From contig MU400873.1 in the NCBI GenBank assembly GCA_022578965.1, positions 1-29,261 of the forward strand: a DNA stretch of 29,261 nucleotides, given 5' to 3'. The DNA comes from Xylaria sp. FL1777. Lineage: Eukaryota; Ascomycota; Sordariomycetes; Xylariales; Xylariaceae. The translations under genes and the position numbers were made by a program. A model generated the notes under the pieces. The model saw only the letters and a program-made list of their open reading frames with translations, had not been told where the DNA came from and ran no database searches. Below are positions 10,583 to 21,999 of this stretch, piece by piece; the first letter of the stretch is position 1; the number at the start of each line of letters is the position of its first letter.

Positions 10583-10869
10583 TGTTAAATGGGCTTTGTA
10601 TAATTATACGTTTAACACATATATGCTAAAACAAAGTATAATAATCTTTGTATTATAAGCTGTTTATGTTTTATATGTTTAAGAAAAAAGAAGGTTTGTA
10701 CGAAGCAAAGGTTTTTTTTTATGTGTAAAAACTTTGCTAGCGTATAAGCTAAACTAACACTAAGATTACTTCGGTTTATACAATAGCTTTTACATAAAGT
10801 GGTTTTTATATAAAATTTATTATATGTACTATATATAAGAGTTATAACTAATAACTAGTTATTTTAACA
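10583..10869 (-). repeat. 3' LTR of copia-like element (287 bp)
   Basis: Plus-strand ends TGTTAAAT and ATTTTAACA give the inverted TG...CA termini. Aligns end to end with 17671-17957. Keeps more of the original C and G than its partner at the ends. Confidence 0.92.
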
Positions 10870-10870
10870 C

Positions 10871-10885
10871 TAGCTACTTTTTTTT
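10871..10885 (-). other. Polypurine tract of copia-like element
   Basis: The minus strand reads CTAAAAAAAAAGTAG immediately upstream of the 3' LTR. Together with the minus-strand pol motifs this sets the orientation. Confidence 0.65.
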
Positions 10886-10889
10886 TAGT

Positions 10890-12600
10890 TGCAATTCTTT
10901 TTGTATAATATTATTTAAAAGAAATAAAAAAAAATGGTTTTATAAAAAGTTAAACACTTAGTATTTTAGTTTTTGCAAAAAAAAGGTTGTTTATATGTTT
11001 GCTTTTTTTAAACTTTATAGTTATACAAAGCTTAAGTTTAAAGGTAGTTGCTTTTTAAGTAAAACATTTAAACTTTTGTGCAGTTTAATTATTGCTAGCA
11101 TAATTAAGGTTTTTTGTTTTTATTGTTATATAGCTAACTAACGTTAGCTAATAGTATAAAATAAAGTATTAATAATAAGCAATTTATATTAAGGTTAATT
11201 AAAGGTTTTTTTTTTATATAGTAGTAAGTTTAATAATATATTAAAGTATAAAAGCTAAGCTTTGTTTATAAAAAAAGCTTAAATTTTGTAGTACTTTTTG
11301 TTGCTTTTATATCTTTAAACCTTTTATTTTATATAGCTGCTTATTTTATTATTAGCTGCTTTATATATATATATATATATTTATAATAGCTTTACACTTA
11401 GTTATTTTTATATATATACTTATATATATATATATATATACTTATATAATAGCTGCTTTATTATAGTATAACATTAATAGTTGCTAGCTTTACATTATAA
11501 ACTAAAATAGTAGTTATAATGTTATATAACTATTAACTAGTGATTTTAGCAATTAATTGTTTTTTTAGTTGCTATATATAAATATATATATTTGTTTTTT
11601 TTTTGTACGGCTTATTGTTTAAGTAGTTTGCTAATAATTGTTTGTTATATAAAAAGTAATAAGTTTTAAGTTGTATTAATGCTTTTAGTTAATATTAAGG
11701 TTTAAATTTTGCATAATGCTTTAATTACTTTTACTATAGTTTAAATAATTTGTTATAAAGGCTATTTTTATGCAATATTTATTTAGTTATATAGTATTAT
11801 AGTTACTTTATATAGCTAAAATGCTTATATAAACTATAAAAGCTTTTTATTTTAAGGTTACTAATAAGTAATAAAATTTTAAAGTAATATATATACTATA
11901 TATGTTTAGTAATTATATAATGCTTATTGTAATTATTATGTTTAAATAAATAAAAAAAGGTTAAGTGTTATATAGTAGTTTAGTAAAAAAAGTAAAAAAA
12001 AATGTTAAGCATTTATATATAGCTTAAAAAATAGTTATACAAAAGAAAATGTAAAATTTACAATGTTTTATAGTTTTTAGTGTTTTTTTTAAAATTAAAT
12101 ATATTTGTTTGTTGCTTTTTTATTTATTATATAATTATTATAACAATTTTTGTACAAAAGTATTTTTTTAACTTTTTTTTTTAATTTGTTTATATAAAAG
12201 TTGTTTTTACTTTTTTTTTACGAATGCTTTTATTTGTATAGTTAGCTAGTTTATAAATACTAAAGTTTTTAGCGTTTAGTTTAGTGTTTTTTTTGTAAAT
12301 ATATTAGCTAAATTATTTTTGCTATTAATTTATTATACTTTGGAAATTTTTTTTCTTTTATATAACTTTTTAAATAATATAATATTAATTATAAGGCGTT
12401 TTTTTTAAGTAGTTTTTAGTTTTATTAAATAGTTATATAACAATTTTAAGTTTAAATATAATATAGCAAAAATTAAAAGTATTTTTAGTATAGCTATAAT
12501 TTTTTAAAGCGTTATATAAAAAGCTATAGCATTATTAAAGCTATTTATTATGTTATATAATTTACTAGCTAGCATACTTTGCGTTATTTGCTTATACTTA
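10890..12600 (-). pseudogene. Copia-like pol C-terminal part (RNase H region), poorly readable
   Basis: Minus-strand continuation after the RT, where RNase H is expected in Ty1/copia. The minus strand is A-rich and frames are broken by TAA/TAG. I could not identify the catalytic blocks with confidence, so the assignment rests on position and strand composition. The stretch also holds the TA microsatellites at 11362-11440. Confidence 0.5.
11362..11440. repeat. TA dinucleotide microsatellites
   Basis: Two runs of alternating TA (about 11362-11381 and 11421-11440) separated by mixed A/T sequence and a shorter TA run. They probably expanded by slippage inside already RIP-mutated, TpA-rich sequence. 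Confidence 0.85.
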
Positions 12601-13660
12601 CTAAAGTTTTAATATATAATGTTTTTTTTAATTTTAAAAGCTAGGTTTTTTTTTATATAGTGCTTTATTATAAGTATAATAATAAATCTAAGTTATAAAG
12701 TTATATTAGTGTTGTTTATAAATAAACTATTTATAAAAATAAATAGTTTTATATAGCTTAAATTTAGAAGTATAAACGTTAATTTGCAGTTATAATTATT
12801 TATTTGCTATTTAATTTTATGGTTTAAATTTTTAACATTTACTAGTGCTAAATTAGTTATTTAAGCAGTAGCTATAAAGTTATATGCAGCTTTTAGTTAG
12901 CAAATATTGCTTATATAAGCACTATATGCGCATTAAAAAACATATTATTATATAGCATTTTTTATATAAAAGTTAATTAAAGCTAATTAGTTTGTTTAGC
13001 TTTTTTGCATAAGTATTATGTTTTTTTTGTACGAAAAAATAACTTAACTATTATTAAATTTAATAAAGTAATCTTATTATAAAGTTTTTTTTAGCTTTGC
13101 ATAAAATTTTGCTTTATATAACTTACGTTTTTTTTTCGCTAAAAATTCAGGTATAATAAAACTAAACATATTATTTATTTATAGATTTATAATGCTAAAT
13201 TTATATAAAAGTTTTAATATAAACAATAAACATAAGTTATATATAAAAACTATTATATTAAGTTTTTTATAGTAATATTAGTAGTAAGTCTTAAATTAAT
13301 ATAGCTTTAATTTAGCTAAGCTATATAATAATTATATAATTTATATAATAGTTTTTTTAAAATACTTTAAAACAAGTTTAAAAAGTAGTTATGCAAAAAT
13401 TTTTTATGCAAGCTTGTTTTTTAATTGTATATATATTTATATAATATTTTAAAGTTTGCTTAAAGCATTAAAGTTTTAAATTAGCAAAAAGCTTAAAGCT
13501 AGCAATAGCTATTAGCTTATTTGCTAGATTATTAGCAATTAAGTTAATATAGTTTTTTTTTTTATATTGTTATAGCTTTGTATAACTAATTTAAACTTTT
13601 TATATAGCTTAGTTGTTTTTTTTTTTAATTTTTTATACAAAGCAAAACTTAAAAATTTAA
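12600..13660 (-). pseudogene. Copia-type reverse transcriptase (RVT_2), degraded
   Basis: On the minus strand, codons aligned to plus positions divisible by 3 read F-K-L-V-I-Q-S-Y-N-N near 13560-13530. An I-L-T-stop-L-L-I-I block follows (family: L-T-Q-S-P-T-I-Q-R-V-S-Q-R-L), then L-L-L-A-L-S-F, N-F-N-A-L-S and I-I-x-I-Y-I-Q-L (family: D-I-x-Q-A-Y-x-Q-S). In the same frame, I-N-N-T at 12708-12719 fits the T-D-D-T active-site variant of this fungal copia-like group, with both D codons turned to N. A degraded K-N-L-A-F-K-I-K-K stretch follows. The family call is by memory of the motif series and is good but not certain. The catalytic residues are lost. Confidence 0.8.
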
Positions 13661-13799
13661 GTGTTATTATGTTTGTTTAAATTATATTTTATAAACTAAA
13701 CAACATTTTATATAATAAAGTTATTAATTTTTATAACGTTTAATTTTTTAAATAAAGCGCTAAAAGTGCTAATAATGCTATTTTTGCACAACTTTACTG

Positions 13800-14560
13800 C
13801 TAAAGCATAGTTTTATTTTTTTTTTAAAATTAAAAACAAGTTGCTAATATTTTGTATAAATGCTATAAAAAAGTTTTTAGCTTTTTTAAGTCTTTTGTGT
13901 TTTTTTTATATAGCTAGTTTTATAGCTAGTTTTATAATAATTATGTTTTTTTTTTTATTATTTGCTAAAGTATATTTAGTTATATAATAATATAGCTTAA
14001 TTTATGTTTATTTAAAGCAAATTAAGTTATTTATAAAGTTAATAATTATATTAGGTTTTTTAATTAACTATATTTTGTATAGTTTTTTTTAGTTTTGCTT
14101 TTTATGCTATATAAAAACTTTACTGCATAAAAATAAAAATAATACTTCGTATAAAGCTAGCTTATTACGTTTATAAATTGCGCAGCTAATTTTAATTTTT
14201 GCTTGTTTTTTGCAAAGCATTTTTATAGCTTTTTTAACTGCTTTAGCTTTTTATATAATATTTAACAAAAAAAAAAAGTTTTAATTAACTTTTAAATATA
14301 CTCCAAATATAAAAAGCATTAAAATTAAACTATTAAGCTTTATAATATTATTTAAAGCTTTAATTATTATTTATAAAATTAATTTATTTTTTGTATAGTA
14401 ACTTAGTTTAGCTTTTAATATATTATATATATAATAAAAAAGTTTATATGCTTTTTTTATTTTACTAATAGCTTAATAAGCTTTAATAAATATTTTTTAG
14501 CATTTTATACTTATAATTTTAGCTTAGTTCTAAAATTTTTCAAACAAAAAGTTTATACTA
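13800..14560 (-). pseudogene. Copia-like integrase C-terminal region, degraded
   Basis: The minus strand reads K-A-L-N-N-I-I-K-L-N-S-L-I-L near 14370 and then L-F-I-F-G-V-Y, matching the 'AINDTxGPDGLVPxLLVFGAxPR' block of fungal copia-like polyproteins. It continues into a basic stretch (C-K-K-Q-A-K-I-K-I-S) and Y-K-R-N-K-L-A-L-Y-E-V-L near 14180-14150. Next come C-S-K-V-F-I (family: S-x-V-L-V-W-R) and L-Y-K-I (family: G-P-Y-K-I). This links integrase to RT. It is in a different frame from the RT block, so at least one indel lies between. Stops present. Confidence 0.8.
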
Positions 14561-17500
14561 AAGTTATATATAATATAGTTTAAAAGTTTTTAGTATATAT
14601 TAATTTAGCATTTATATAAAGCTTTTTAAGCGTTTTATATAAATATAAATTTTAAAAATATAGCTGCTTAAAATAATATAGCTATATTAATTATATATAA
14701 AACCTGCTTATTGTTTATTTATATAGCATTAATTATAATTTTATAATTAAAATTATAATTATTTTTAATTGTAAACTTAAAACAATAAAATACTTAGTTA
14801 TATAATTAGCAATAATAATAAAACTTCTAGATTTTTTTAAAGTAAAGCAATTAATATTATAGCTTATATAACTAAGCATATTATATAGTTTTTTTGTATA
14901 AAAATGTTTAAAGCGTTTATAAAACTTTTAAAGTTCTGTTTTTATAAAATATAAACTTGCTTTATATAAGCTAATATTAAAAAACAAATGTTTTTATTTT
15001 TATATAATAAAAATAGTTTTTTTGTTTTGTTATATAATAACGTTTTTTATGTTATTAAAGTATGCCTTTAAACAGTTAGCATTTTTTAATAAAAATAAAA
15101 AAAAAATAAAAGTATTTAAAACATAATATATAGTTATACTAAAAACGTTTTTTATTTATATAGTACTTATAGTATTTATAGTATTACTTTTGCTAAAACA
15201 AATATAAGCACTACTTAAAGTTTAACTAACTTTTATACAAAAATATATTTAAAAGTATGCTTTTAATTAAGCTTTTTTTACTATTAAATAATTAAAAGTG
15301 CTAATATTTTAAAGTTTACTTTAGTAGTTTATATAATAATAATTGCTTAATATAAACTAATTGCATAGCATTATTATTTTATAGTTTTAAATATTTTTTT
15401 TTGTTATATAATAAAAAAATGCACTATTTATTAAATACTAAGTAGTTTAATTACTAAATTTTTTATTAATATTTTTAGCACTATTATTTAACTTTAGATA
15501 TTTTTTGCATTTTGCTATATATAAAAAGAATTTTTTTAAAGTAAGTTTTTAGCTATAAATTATTTTATATAAATTAAAAAATACATTTTTTATATAAGCT
15601 TTTTTTTAAAAAGTATAACATATTAATTAGCAGCTTTTCTTTTAGCAAACAAAGCATTTTTTGTTTATATAAAAGTTCTAGTTTTTTTAATTATAGCTTT
15701 AAAAGTAGCTTAGCTATTTAATTAGTTAACTTAATAACTTTAATGTAAATTTAAGTTATTAGTTTTTTATATAGCTATAGTTATATTTTTAGTCCATAAA
15801 ATATAATTTATTGTTTTTTTATATAAAGGTTTTTATTATACTATTTAATATTATATATAAGCATGCTTATAAATTAGCAAAAAAATTTTTATATATAAGT
15901 TTTTAAAAAATTAATACTATAGCTAACTTTAATATATTTTAATATGCTTATATAACGTTTATATTTAGTTAAATTTTACTTTAATAGCTAGCATTAAACG
16001 TTTGTTATGCTTTTTTAAGCTTATTAAGCATTAATTTAAATATTTTATATAAAGCTAAGTTTAAGTTTTTTTTTTTTTATTTATATAAAAAAAATTATAG
16101 TTTAGTTAGCTTAATATTAGCTATAGTTTATATTAGTATTAAAATAAATATTTATTATACAGTATATTTTACTTTAAGTTTTGTTTAAACTAATATAATT
16201 AATAAAAAAGTTTTCTATATAATTTTTTAAAATATATAAAAATATAGCATAATATTAGTTTTTTATAATTTTAATATATTAGCAAGCAGCAATAAATAAA
16301 CAAACTTTATTATATAATAAATTATATAGCTTACTTATATAGTTTTAACTTAAGTTTTAGCTTTTTTAAAAAGCAATATATTTATTAAAAAGTATAAATT
16401 TATTTTATATAAACTTTATTAAAAGTAAATTAAAAAACATGCTTTTAATAGCTAAATTTAATATTATATAAACATATATTTTTTGCTTTAATATTTGCAG
16501 TAAATAATACTAAACAAAGTATTTATATATTAGTTAAAAAATTAGTTTATAGTTTGCTTTTATTATATAAAAATTAAATAGCTTAAAAAAATTTTAATGT
16601 TTAATATTTAGCTAGATTAATTACAGTTAATATTTATATTATTATATTTAAAATTATACGTTAAAACTTAAGTCTTTAAAAAATAGTTTAATATATAAAT
16701 AGTTTAAAAAATTTTAACTATTATACAAAAAAGTATTTAGCTATTAGCTTAATATTAAAAATATTACTAATAATTAAATAGTTATTATATAACAAATATT
16801 TAGTAGTTTTTTTAATTTTTTAATTATAAAGTTTTTATAAGCTATTTTTATAAGCTTTTAAATTATAGTTGTTTTTAACGTTAAGTAAATTTTTTTTAAC
16901 TTAAGGTTTTTAAGCAAAACGTTTTATATGCTTTAATAAATTTTTTAAAAATAATTTTTTGTTTATTTTTTAAAAGTTTTAGCGAACTTTTTTTAAAAGT
17001 AATTTAATAGTTCATAAAAATATAAATAGTTAACATAATAAAATGCTAGCTTAATATTTAGCTTAATTTTAGTTATATAGCTAAGATTAATTTTTTAGCT
17101 TTATATTTTAAGATTAATTTAAGCGTTTATTTGTTGTATGCTTATTAGAACGTTTTTAGCTAAGTTTTTATACGTAAAAATAACTAGCTTTAATTTTAAA
17201 AGCATTATAAATAGTTGTTTGTTTTTTTAAAATATAGTAAATTTAGCTAAATTATATAATATATTTAATTTTATATTTAAGTTATATAAATTGCTGTTTT
17301 GCTTTTATATAGCAATATAATTAATATATTGCTTAATGTTTATATAGCAATATAGTTAAAAAAGTAATAAAGTTGCTTGCTATTTTTTTTATTTTGTTTT
17401 TAGTATTAACAAATAAGTTAAAAGTTTAGTTTTTATATATAAATAAATTAGATTTTTTTTTTTTTTTTTTATACGTGTTTATTTTAGCTAATTAAAAAAA

Positions 17501-17670
17501 GTAAACTAAACAATATATTTATACGTTAAAAAAAAAACAAGCGCAATATAAAAAACAAATTTTTTTTTAATAAGTTAAAATAAAAGTATATTATATAACT
17601 TTATTATTACTTTAGCTAATTTATAGTTTGTTGCAAGTAAGTTAAAAATGTAAATATAACTATTAATTAG
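14560..17670 (-). pseudogene. Copia-like gag, protease and integrase core, unreadable
   Basis: The 5' half of the copia-like element on the minus strand. By position it should contain the primer-binding site next to 17670, gag, protease and the integrase catalytic core. The sequence is heavily A/T with frequent TATA words and dense stops in all frames. I found no motif clear enough to name, nor a convincing tRNA-complementary primer site after the LTR. Confidence 0.45.
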
Positions 17671-17957
17671 TATTAAATAAGCTTTATATAATCATACGTT
17701 TAATATATATATGCTAAAACAAAGTATAATAATTTTTGTATTATAAGCTATTTATGTTTTATATGTTTAAGAGAAAAAAAGGTTTATATAAAGCAAAGGT
17801 TTTTCTTTATGTATAAAAACTTTGCTAGCATATAAATTAAGCTAACACTAAAATTACCTTAGTTTATGCAATAGTTTTCGTACAAAGTAGTTTTTATGCA
17901 AAACTTATTATACGTACTATACATAAGAATTGCAACTAATAACTAGTTATTTTAATA
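17671..17957 (-). repeat. 5' LTR of copia-like element (287 bp)
   Basis: Same length as 10583-10869 and aligned without gaps. About 40 differences, all transitions. Terminal TG...CA has become TA...TA on the plus strand. Followed directly by AATTA, the target duplication. Confidence 0.92.
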
Positions 17958-17962
17958 AATTA
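17958..17962. repeat. Target-site duplication (right) of copia-like element
   Basis: AATTA, the partner of GATTA at 10578-10582. Confidence 0.85.
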
Positions 17963-20280
17963 TATAATATTAGCAGAAATAATTTGCAGTAAGTTTAAAA
18001 TAGCTAGCAATTTTTTGTTATAAAGGCATATTATTAATAATAGCATTAATAAAAAAACAAACAAAAATTTTTTTTCCTTAAACTATTAGTTTTTTTTTAT
18101 AATTAAGTTATATATTAAGTAAAAAAACTTTAAAAATATTTATTAAGTTAATACTAAATAAACTAAGCGTTGCTATAAAAACTATTAATTTTTTATTTTA
18201 AATATTAGCGTTAAAAAACTACGTAATATAATATATTTTTATAATAAACTAGTATATATTTTAATAAAGCTTAAAAGTATTTATAAACATTTAAAATAGC
18301 AGCGAAATAACTTTATAAGTAGCAAAGTTATTTATTAAATATTTTTAACTGTATGTTTTTAGTTTAAGCTTAGCTTAATAAAGCAACAAATATTTTAATG
18401 GCTAGTATAATTTATGTTCTTAGTTCTAAAAATAACGGATAATATACGTAGTAATAAAAACTTTAATACAAGCAAAGGAATTATTAAAAAAGAACTAATA
18501 GTTTAGCTTAACGTTTAAAATATAGCAAATAATATTACTAAGGCTTAATAAAAAAACATTATTTTTTATTATAATAAGCTTATTAGCACTAAAATTAAGC
18601 TATAAAAAATATATAGCTATTAAAAGTTCGAACTACTATAAAAGCTATAATAAAGATTAATTATATATTTGCTAAACTAGCAGCAATAGTTTTTTAGTTA
18701 TATTAGCTTTTTTAGCTGCTAAGCTAAAATCTTGCTTATACTAAATAATTTAATTAAAATGTTTACTTAGGTAAATTTTATAGTTTTTATAGTTATATTT
18801 AGATTTAATATGCTAATAAGTCTAAATAATAAAGTTAAAAGAAAACATAGAACTAAAATTTAAATAACAATAAAATTAGCTAAACGTTGTTTAAATTAAC
18901 TTGCTTTATTATAGTATTTCTTAAGGATTTCTTAACTAATTATTAATATAATAAGCTATTTTTTTATAAATTTTTTTTGTAGTTAGTTCTAAGGAAAAAA
19001 GTTTAGTAAAAGTGTTTTTAAGATTAAAAGCTAGAATATCTTTAGTAAGTTAAAATTTTAACAGTAATTAAAATACGTTAAGCTTTGCAATAAGCTAATA
19101 TAGTTTATATAACAAAAGTAACTTTTTAAAATAAGCTTTAAATATATTTTTGCGTTATAGCATGCTTTAAATGTTATTTAAACTAGTTGTAATTTAAAAA
19201 AGCTTTATTAGTTAAGTATATATAAACTACAAAATTTAGTATTAGTTTTTTTATATAGCTAATTTATTTTAAAACACAAAGATTTTTAATAGGTTAAAAA
19301 AACAAAAAATAGTGTGAAGTTTTTTATAAAAACTTTATTATAGTATAGTTAATATAGCAATATTTAACAACTTGTTTAAACTTTTAAATCTTATATTTTA
19401 ATAAAGGTTAAAAAGTTTAAAGTTGCGCAAAATTTAGTTAGCATTTTTATTTAAAAGCATAAGCATATTAAAAAATAACAAGCTATTATTATTAGCGTTT
19501 ATAATTATAAGTTTTTTAATAATTTTAAATGTATTATTATTATTAAGATTTATTAAGTTATTTGTATTGTTTGCATTAAAAGCATTTTTAACTATATTAT
19601 TTATATTTAAAATATTTGCACTGCTAAAATTGCTAGCATTTATTTATTAGTTAACTTTATTTTTAATGTAGTTTAGTTTATAAACTACTAGCTTTATGTT
19701 TTGTTATTAAGTATTTTAGGCATAATTGCATAAAAGCACTAAGTAAAAAAAGCCTAAAAAATTAAAAGCAAAGCAGTTATAAAAACTAAAATGCTAACCC
19801 TAGGCTATTTAATTAAAAGTTATTAGCAATATATTAACTATAATAAATATATTAATTAAACTATAAAACAATAAACTAACTTTAATATAATTAGCTGCTT
19901 ATTAACTAAATATTAATAATGTATTAATTATAAAACAATTAATTGTGCTACTATAAATATATATAAAGCAATTATTAATAAAGCACGTAATAGCTATTTT
20001 TGCTTTATATTTTTAAGTTCTTATTTCACCTTTTAATTTAGTTGCATTTTTTTATTTTAGCAATCTTAAGTTCTTATTTTTTTTTATTTTTTTTCCGTTG
20101 TTTTTTTTGTTTAACTAACTAATACTACTATACTATTTTTTTCTTTGCAGTTATTTAATCCCTAGTTTATTTATTTAATTTTAGCTAAGCAAAAAAACTT
20201 AACGTTTTTTGTTTTTGCAGCTAAAATAAGCAGGTTTATTAAAACAGCAACTATTAATAGCACAAATGCTTTAACGTTGC
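17963..20280 (-). pseudogene. Unidentified degraded reading frame in segment X
   Basis: One minus-strand frame (codons ending on plus positions divisible by 3) can be followed from about 20280 down to the copia-like insertion and, across it, into 10577-10450. All its stops are TAA or TAG, and I saw no TGA. The frame is fully open for about 70 codons at about 19655-19437, reading an N-rich, probably once Asp-rich, stretch (N-N-L-I-N-L-N-N-N-N-T-F). Upstream, near 20160-20020, it reads a lysine-rich stretch (N-N-G-K-K-I-K-K-N-K-N-L-R-L-L-K). Overall stop density is close to what this base composition would give by chance, so only parts may be coding. No domain recognised. It could be a broken host gene or another transposon's ORF. 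Confidence 0.3.
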
Positions 20281-20821
20281 ATAAAACAAGCAATAAGCTA
20301 AATAAATACATTTCTTTTAATTAGTTTTATTTGTGTTGCTTATATAAAATAAAGTAGCAACAAAAATAACCTTAAAAATATTAACGAGGTTTTTTTTTTG
20401 TTTAAAACAAAAGCTTTAGCTTTTTTTTTAATCGTGCAGTTATTAGTTGCTTTAGCAAATTATATTAATATACTAAAAACTAATTAATTTTATAAACTGT
20501 TATTCGAAAACGCTTCTTAAATAAAAAGTTAAATATTATATTTGCTTAGTTAATAAAACGTTTAAAGCGTTATATATATAAAACAAAAAATAACAAATAA
20601 AATAATACTATTTATGCTTATATTAAAAACTTTAAAAAGTTAACACGTGTGTTGTTTTTTTTAACTATAAATAACTTGCATAAGTAATACTTTTTTAAGT
20701 ATTATAAACAGCAGTTTTTGTTTAAAGGCTTTATAAAAACATATATATTAAATATAGTAAACGTATGCATTAAGCAAAACTGCTTAACATAAAAATATTG
20801 CGTTACTTAAAGCTTTATTAT
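20281..20821. other. Segment X, right end: no gene seen
   Basis: Sequence between the unidentified frame and the gypsy-2 LTR. Somewhat richer in C and G than the retroelement bodies, with words such as ACGAGG, TCGTGCAG and ACACGTGTG. No convincing coding frame, tRNA or repeat was seen. ATTAT at 20817-20821 would be the left target duplication of gypsy-2. Its partner is outside the window. Confidence 0.4.
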
Positions 20822-21315
20822 TGTTATAAAATTAGCACTAAGGTAGCCTTTAAAGCAGCTTAATGCTTTTATATATACTTTGCACCTTTTTTTTTGTTAG
20901 CTAAAGCCGAAGTTATATAACAACTTACTTAGTTTATTAAGCTTACAGTAATTTAAAGCTTACTAAGCTTATAGTAATTTAAGGCTTACTAAGCTTACAA
21001 TAATTTAATGCTTACTAAACTTGCAATAATTTAAAAAAAGTTACTACTTTTTTTATTTTTTTTTTGTTTATATAATTATGCACTTTTTATATTTAGTTAT
21101 TTATTTAGTTCTAGTTTTTTAGCTATTAATTTTTTATAATTACTAAGCACTAATATATTTATTACTTTTAATTCTTTAAGACTTTTATTAATACATAATA
21201 ATAAAAGTACCTTAAAAACTTTTTTAATAAATTACTATTAAAGATTTTATTATTACTTATAAATTAAAACTTTAAAAGTAAACTTGTTATATTAATATAT
21301 AATAAATTTATTATA
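20822..21315 (+). repeat. 5' LTR of gypsy-2 (about 494 bp)
   Basis: Begins TGTTATAAAAT, like the gypsy-1 LTR, and ends TTATTATA (ATTACA in gypsy-1, C-to-T changed). From 21041 on it aligns with 9842-10108. The 5' ~200 bases differ and contain 26-bp tandem repeats. The left boundary relies on an 11-base match only. Confidence 0.75.
20939..21045 (+). repeat. 26-bp tandem repeats in U3 of gypsy-2 LTR (about 4 units)
   Basis: Units start at 20939, 20965, 20991 and 21017. The first reads AAGCTTACAGTAATTTAAAG plus CTTACT, the next two are 26 bp long, and the last is 29 bp and degenerate. Differences between units are mostly transitions. Tandem repeats in U3 often carry promoter or enhancer sites. 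That function is inference. Confidence 0.88.
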
Positions 21316-21859
21316 TTTTAATAGTTCTTTAATTAATAAAACTTAATATATAAAAACAAATATTAATATAAAAAATTAAATAATAAACGATTTATAAAAT
21401 AAACTTTTAAAAGTATATTAAAAAGATATTTAAAAAACAAAAATGCTAAATAGTATTATATAAGTAAACTTTACTTAATAATTAATAAAACTAAATTTAG
21501 GTTATATTACTAAAAACAAAAAATTAAAAATTAAGTTTAAAAATTTTAAAAACTTTTAAAATTAGCAATATATTAAAATAATAAACCTTAGTACTTTTAT
21601 TAGCTACTTTTATTAAAAAAAAAGCAGTAATAAAAAAAAAAAAGTTAAGTAGCAATAATAAAAAAGAATTAATATTAATACTAATGCTATAAAATAAACT
21701 AATTGCTTTAACTTAAAAAACAGCTTAAATATTAAGCGTTATAACTTTTAAACTAGCATAAATATTAGCTATAATAATTAAAGCAGCAATAATATTTATT
21801 ATTATAATAATAAATTAAAGCTTTAAATAAATAATTATATTATAACTAATATTAAATAA
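21316..21859 (+). pseudogene. Gypsy-2 leader and gag N-terminal part, degraded
   Basis: Sequence from the LTR end to the right LINE. The first ~20 bases should hold the primer-binding site, but none could be matched with confidence. From about 21600 the plus strand is A-rich with K/A/I/L-rich broken frames, as expected for the region before the capsid. After the LINE the element resumes at about 27305 and leads into the recognisable capsid-like stretch. Confidence 0.6.
21845..21855. repeat. Probable target-site duplication of right LINE (left copy)
   Basis: ACTAATATTAA here and ATTAATATTAA at 27294-27304 flank the element. They differ only by C/T. The sequence is low-complexity, so the exact length is uncertain. 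Confidence 0.55.
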
Positions 21860-21999
21860 GGACCTTTTTTGAATTTTTTACACTTAATTATAACTTTGTA
21901 AGTTTAAGCCTAATTATTAAATAATTAAGATTGCTAGAATTAATGTAGCAACTTTTATTTACTAGGTAAGTTATACTTTATCTGCGGAGTGCAAATATA

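Larger units (their letters stand above)
10583..17957 (-). mobile_element. Complete Ty1/copia-like LTR retrotransposon, RIP-degraded
   Basis: A 7375-bp element bounded by two 287-bp direct LTRs with TGTTAAA...TTTTAACA ends and a 5-bp target duplication. The plus strand is T-rich throughout. The readable pol motifs are all on the minus strand, in the order integrase C-terminus (about 14.4-14.0 kb), then RT (about 13.65-12.6 kb). Integrase before RT is the Ty1/copia order. A purine-rich tract on the minus strand directly upstream of the LTR at 10583-10869 confirms orientation: 5' LTR at 17671-17957, 3' LTR at 10583-10869. The two LTRs differ at about 40 sites, all transitions, without indels, so the element was probably inserted and mutated by RIP rather than by slow drift. 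Confidence 0.9.

Noticed and set aside
19790..19805. CTAACCCTAGG, resembling a telomere repeat
   Set aside because: A single partial unit with no tandem array. Not evidence of an interstitial telomere.
20100..20220. Two pyrimidine-rich CAG ends after CTAAC-like words, resembling fungal intron 3' ends
   Set aside because: No convincing 5' splice sites or open exons on that strand. Pyrimidine runs are common in this composition.
10109..20821. A single giant element bounded by the two gypsy LTRs (9630-10108 and 20822-21315)
   Set aside because: The left LTR is the 3' end of gypsy-1 (polypurine tract before it). The right one is the 5' end of gypsy-2 (gag after it). The U3 parts differ and the flanking five bases (GTTAA, ATTAT) do not form a duplication.
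20930..21050. Regular repeats considered as a CRISPR array
   Set aside because: The 26-bp units are contiguous with no variable spacers, lie inside an LTR, and the genome is fungal.
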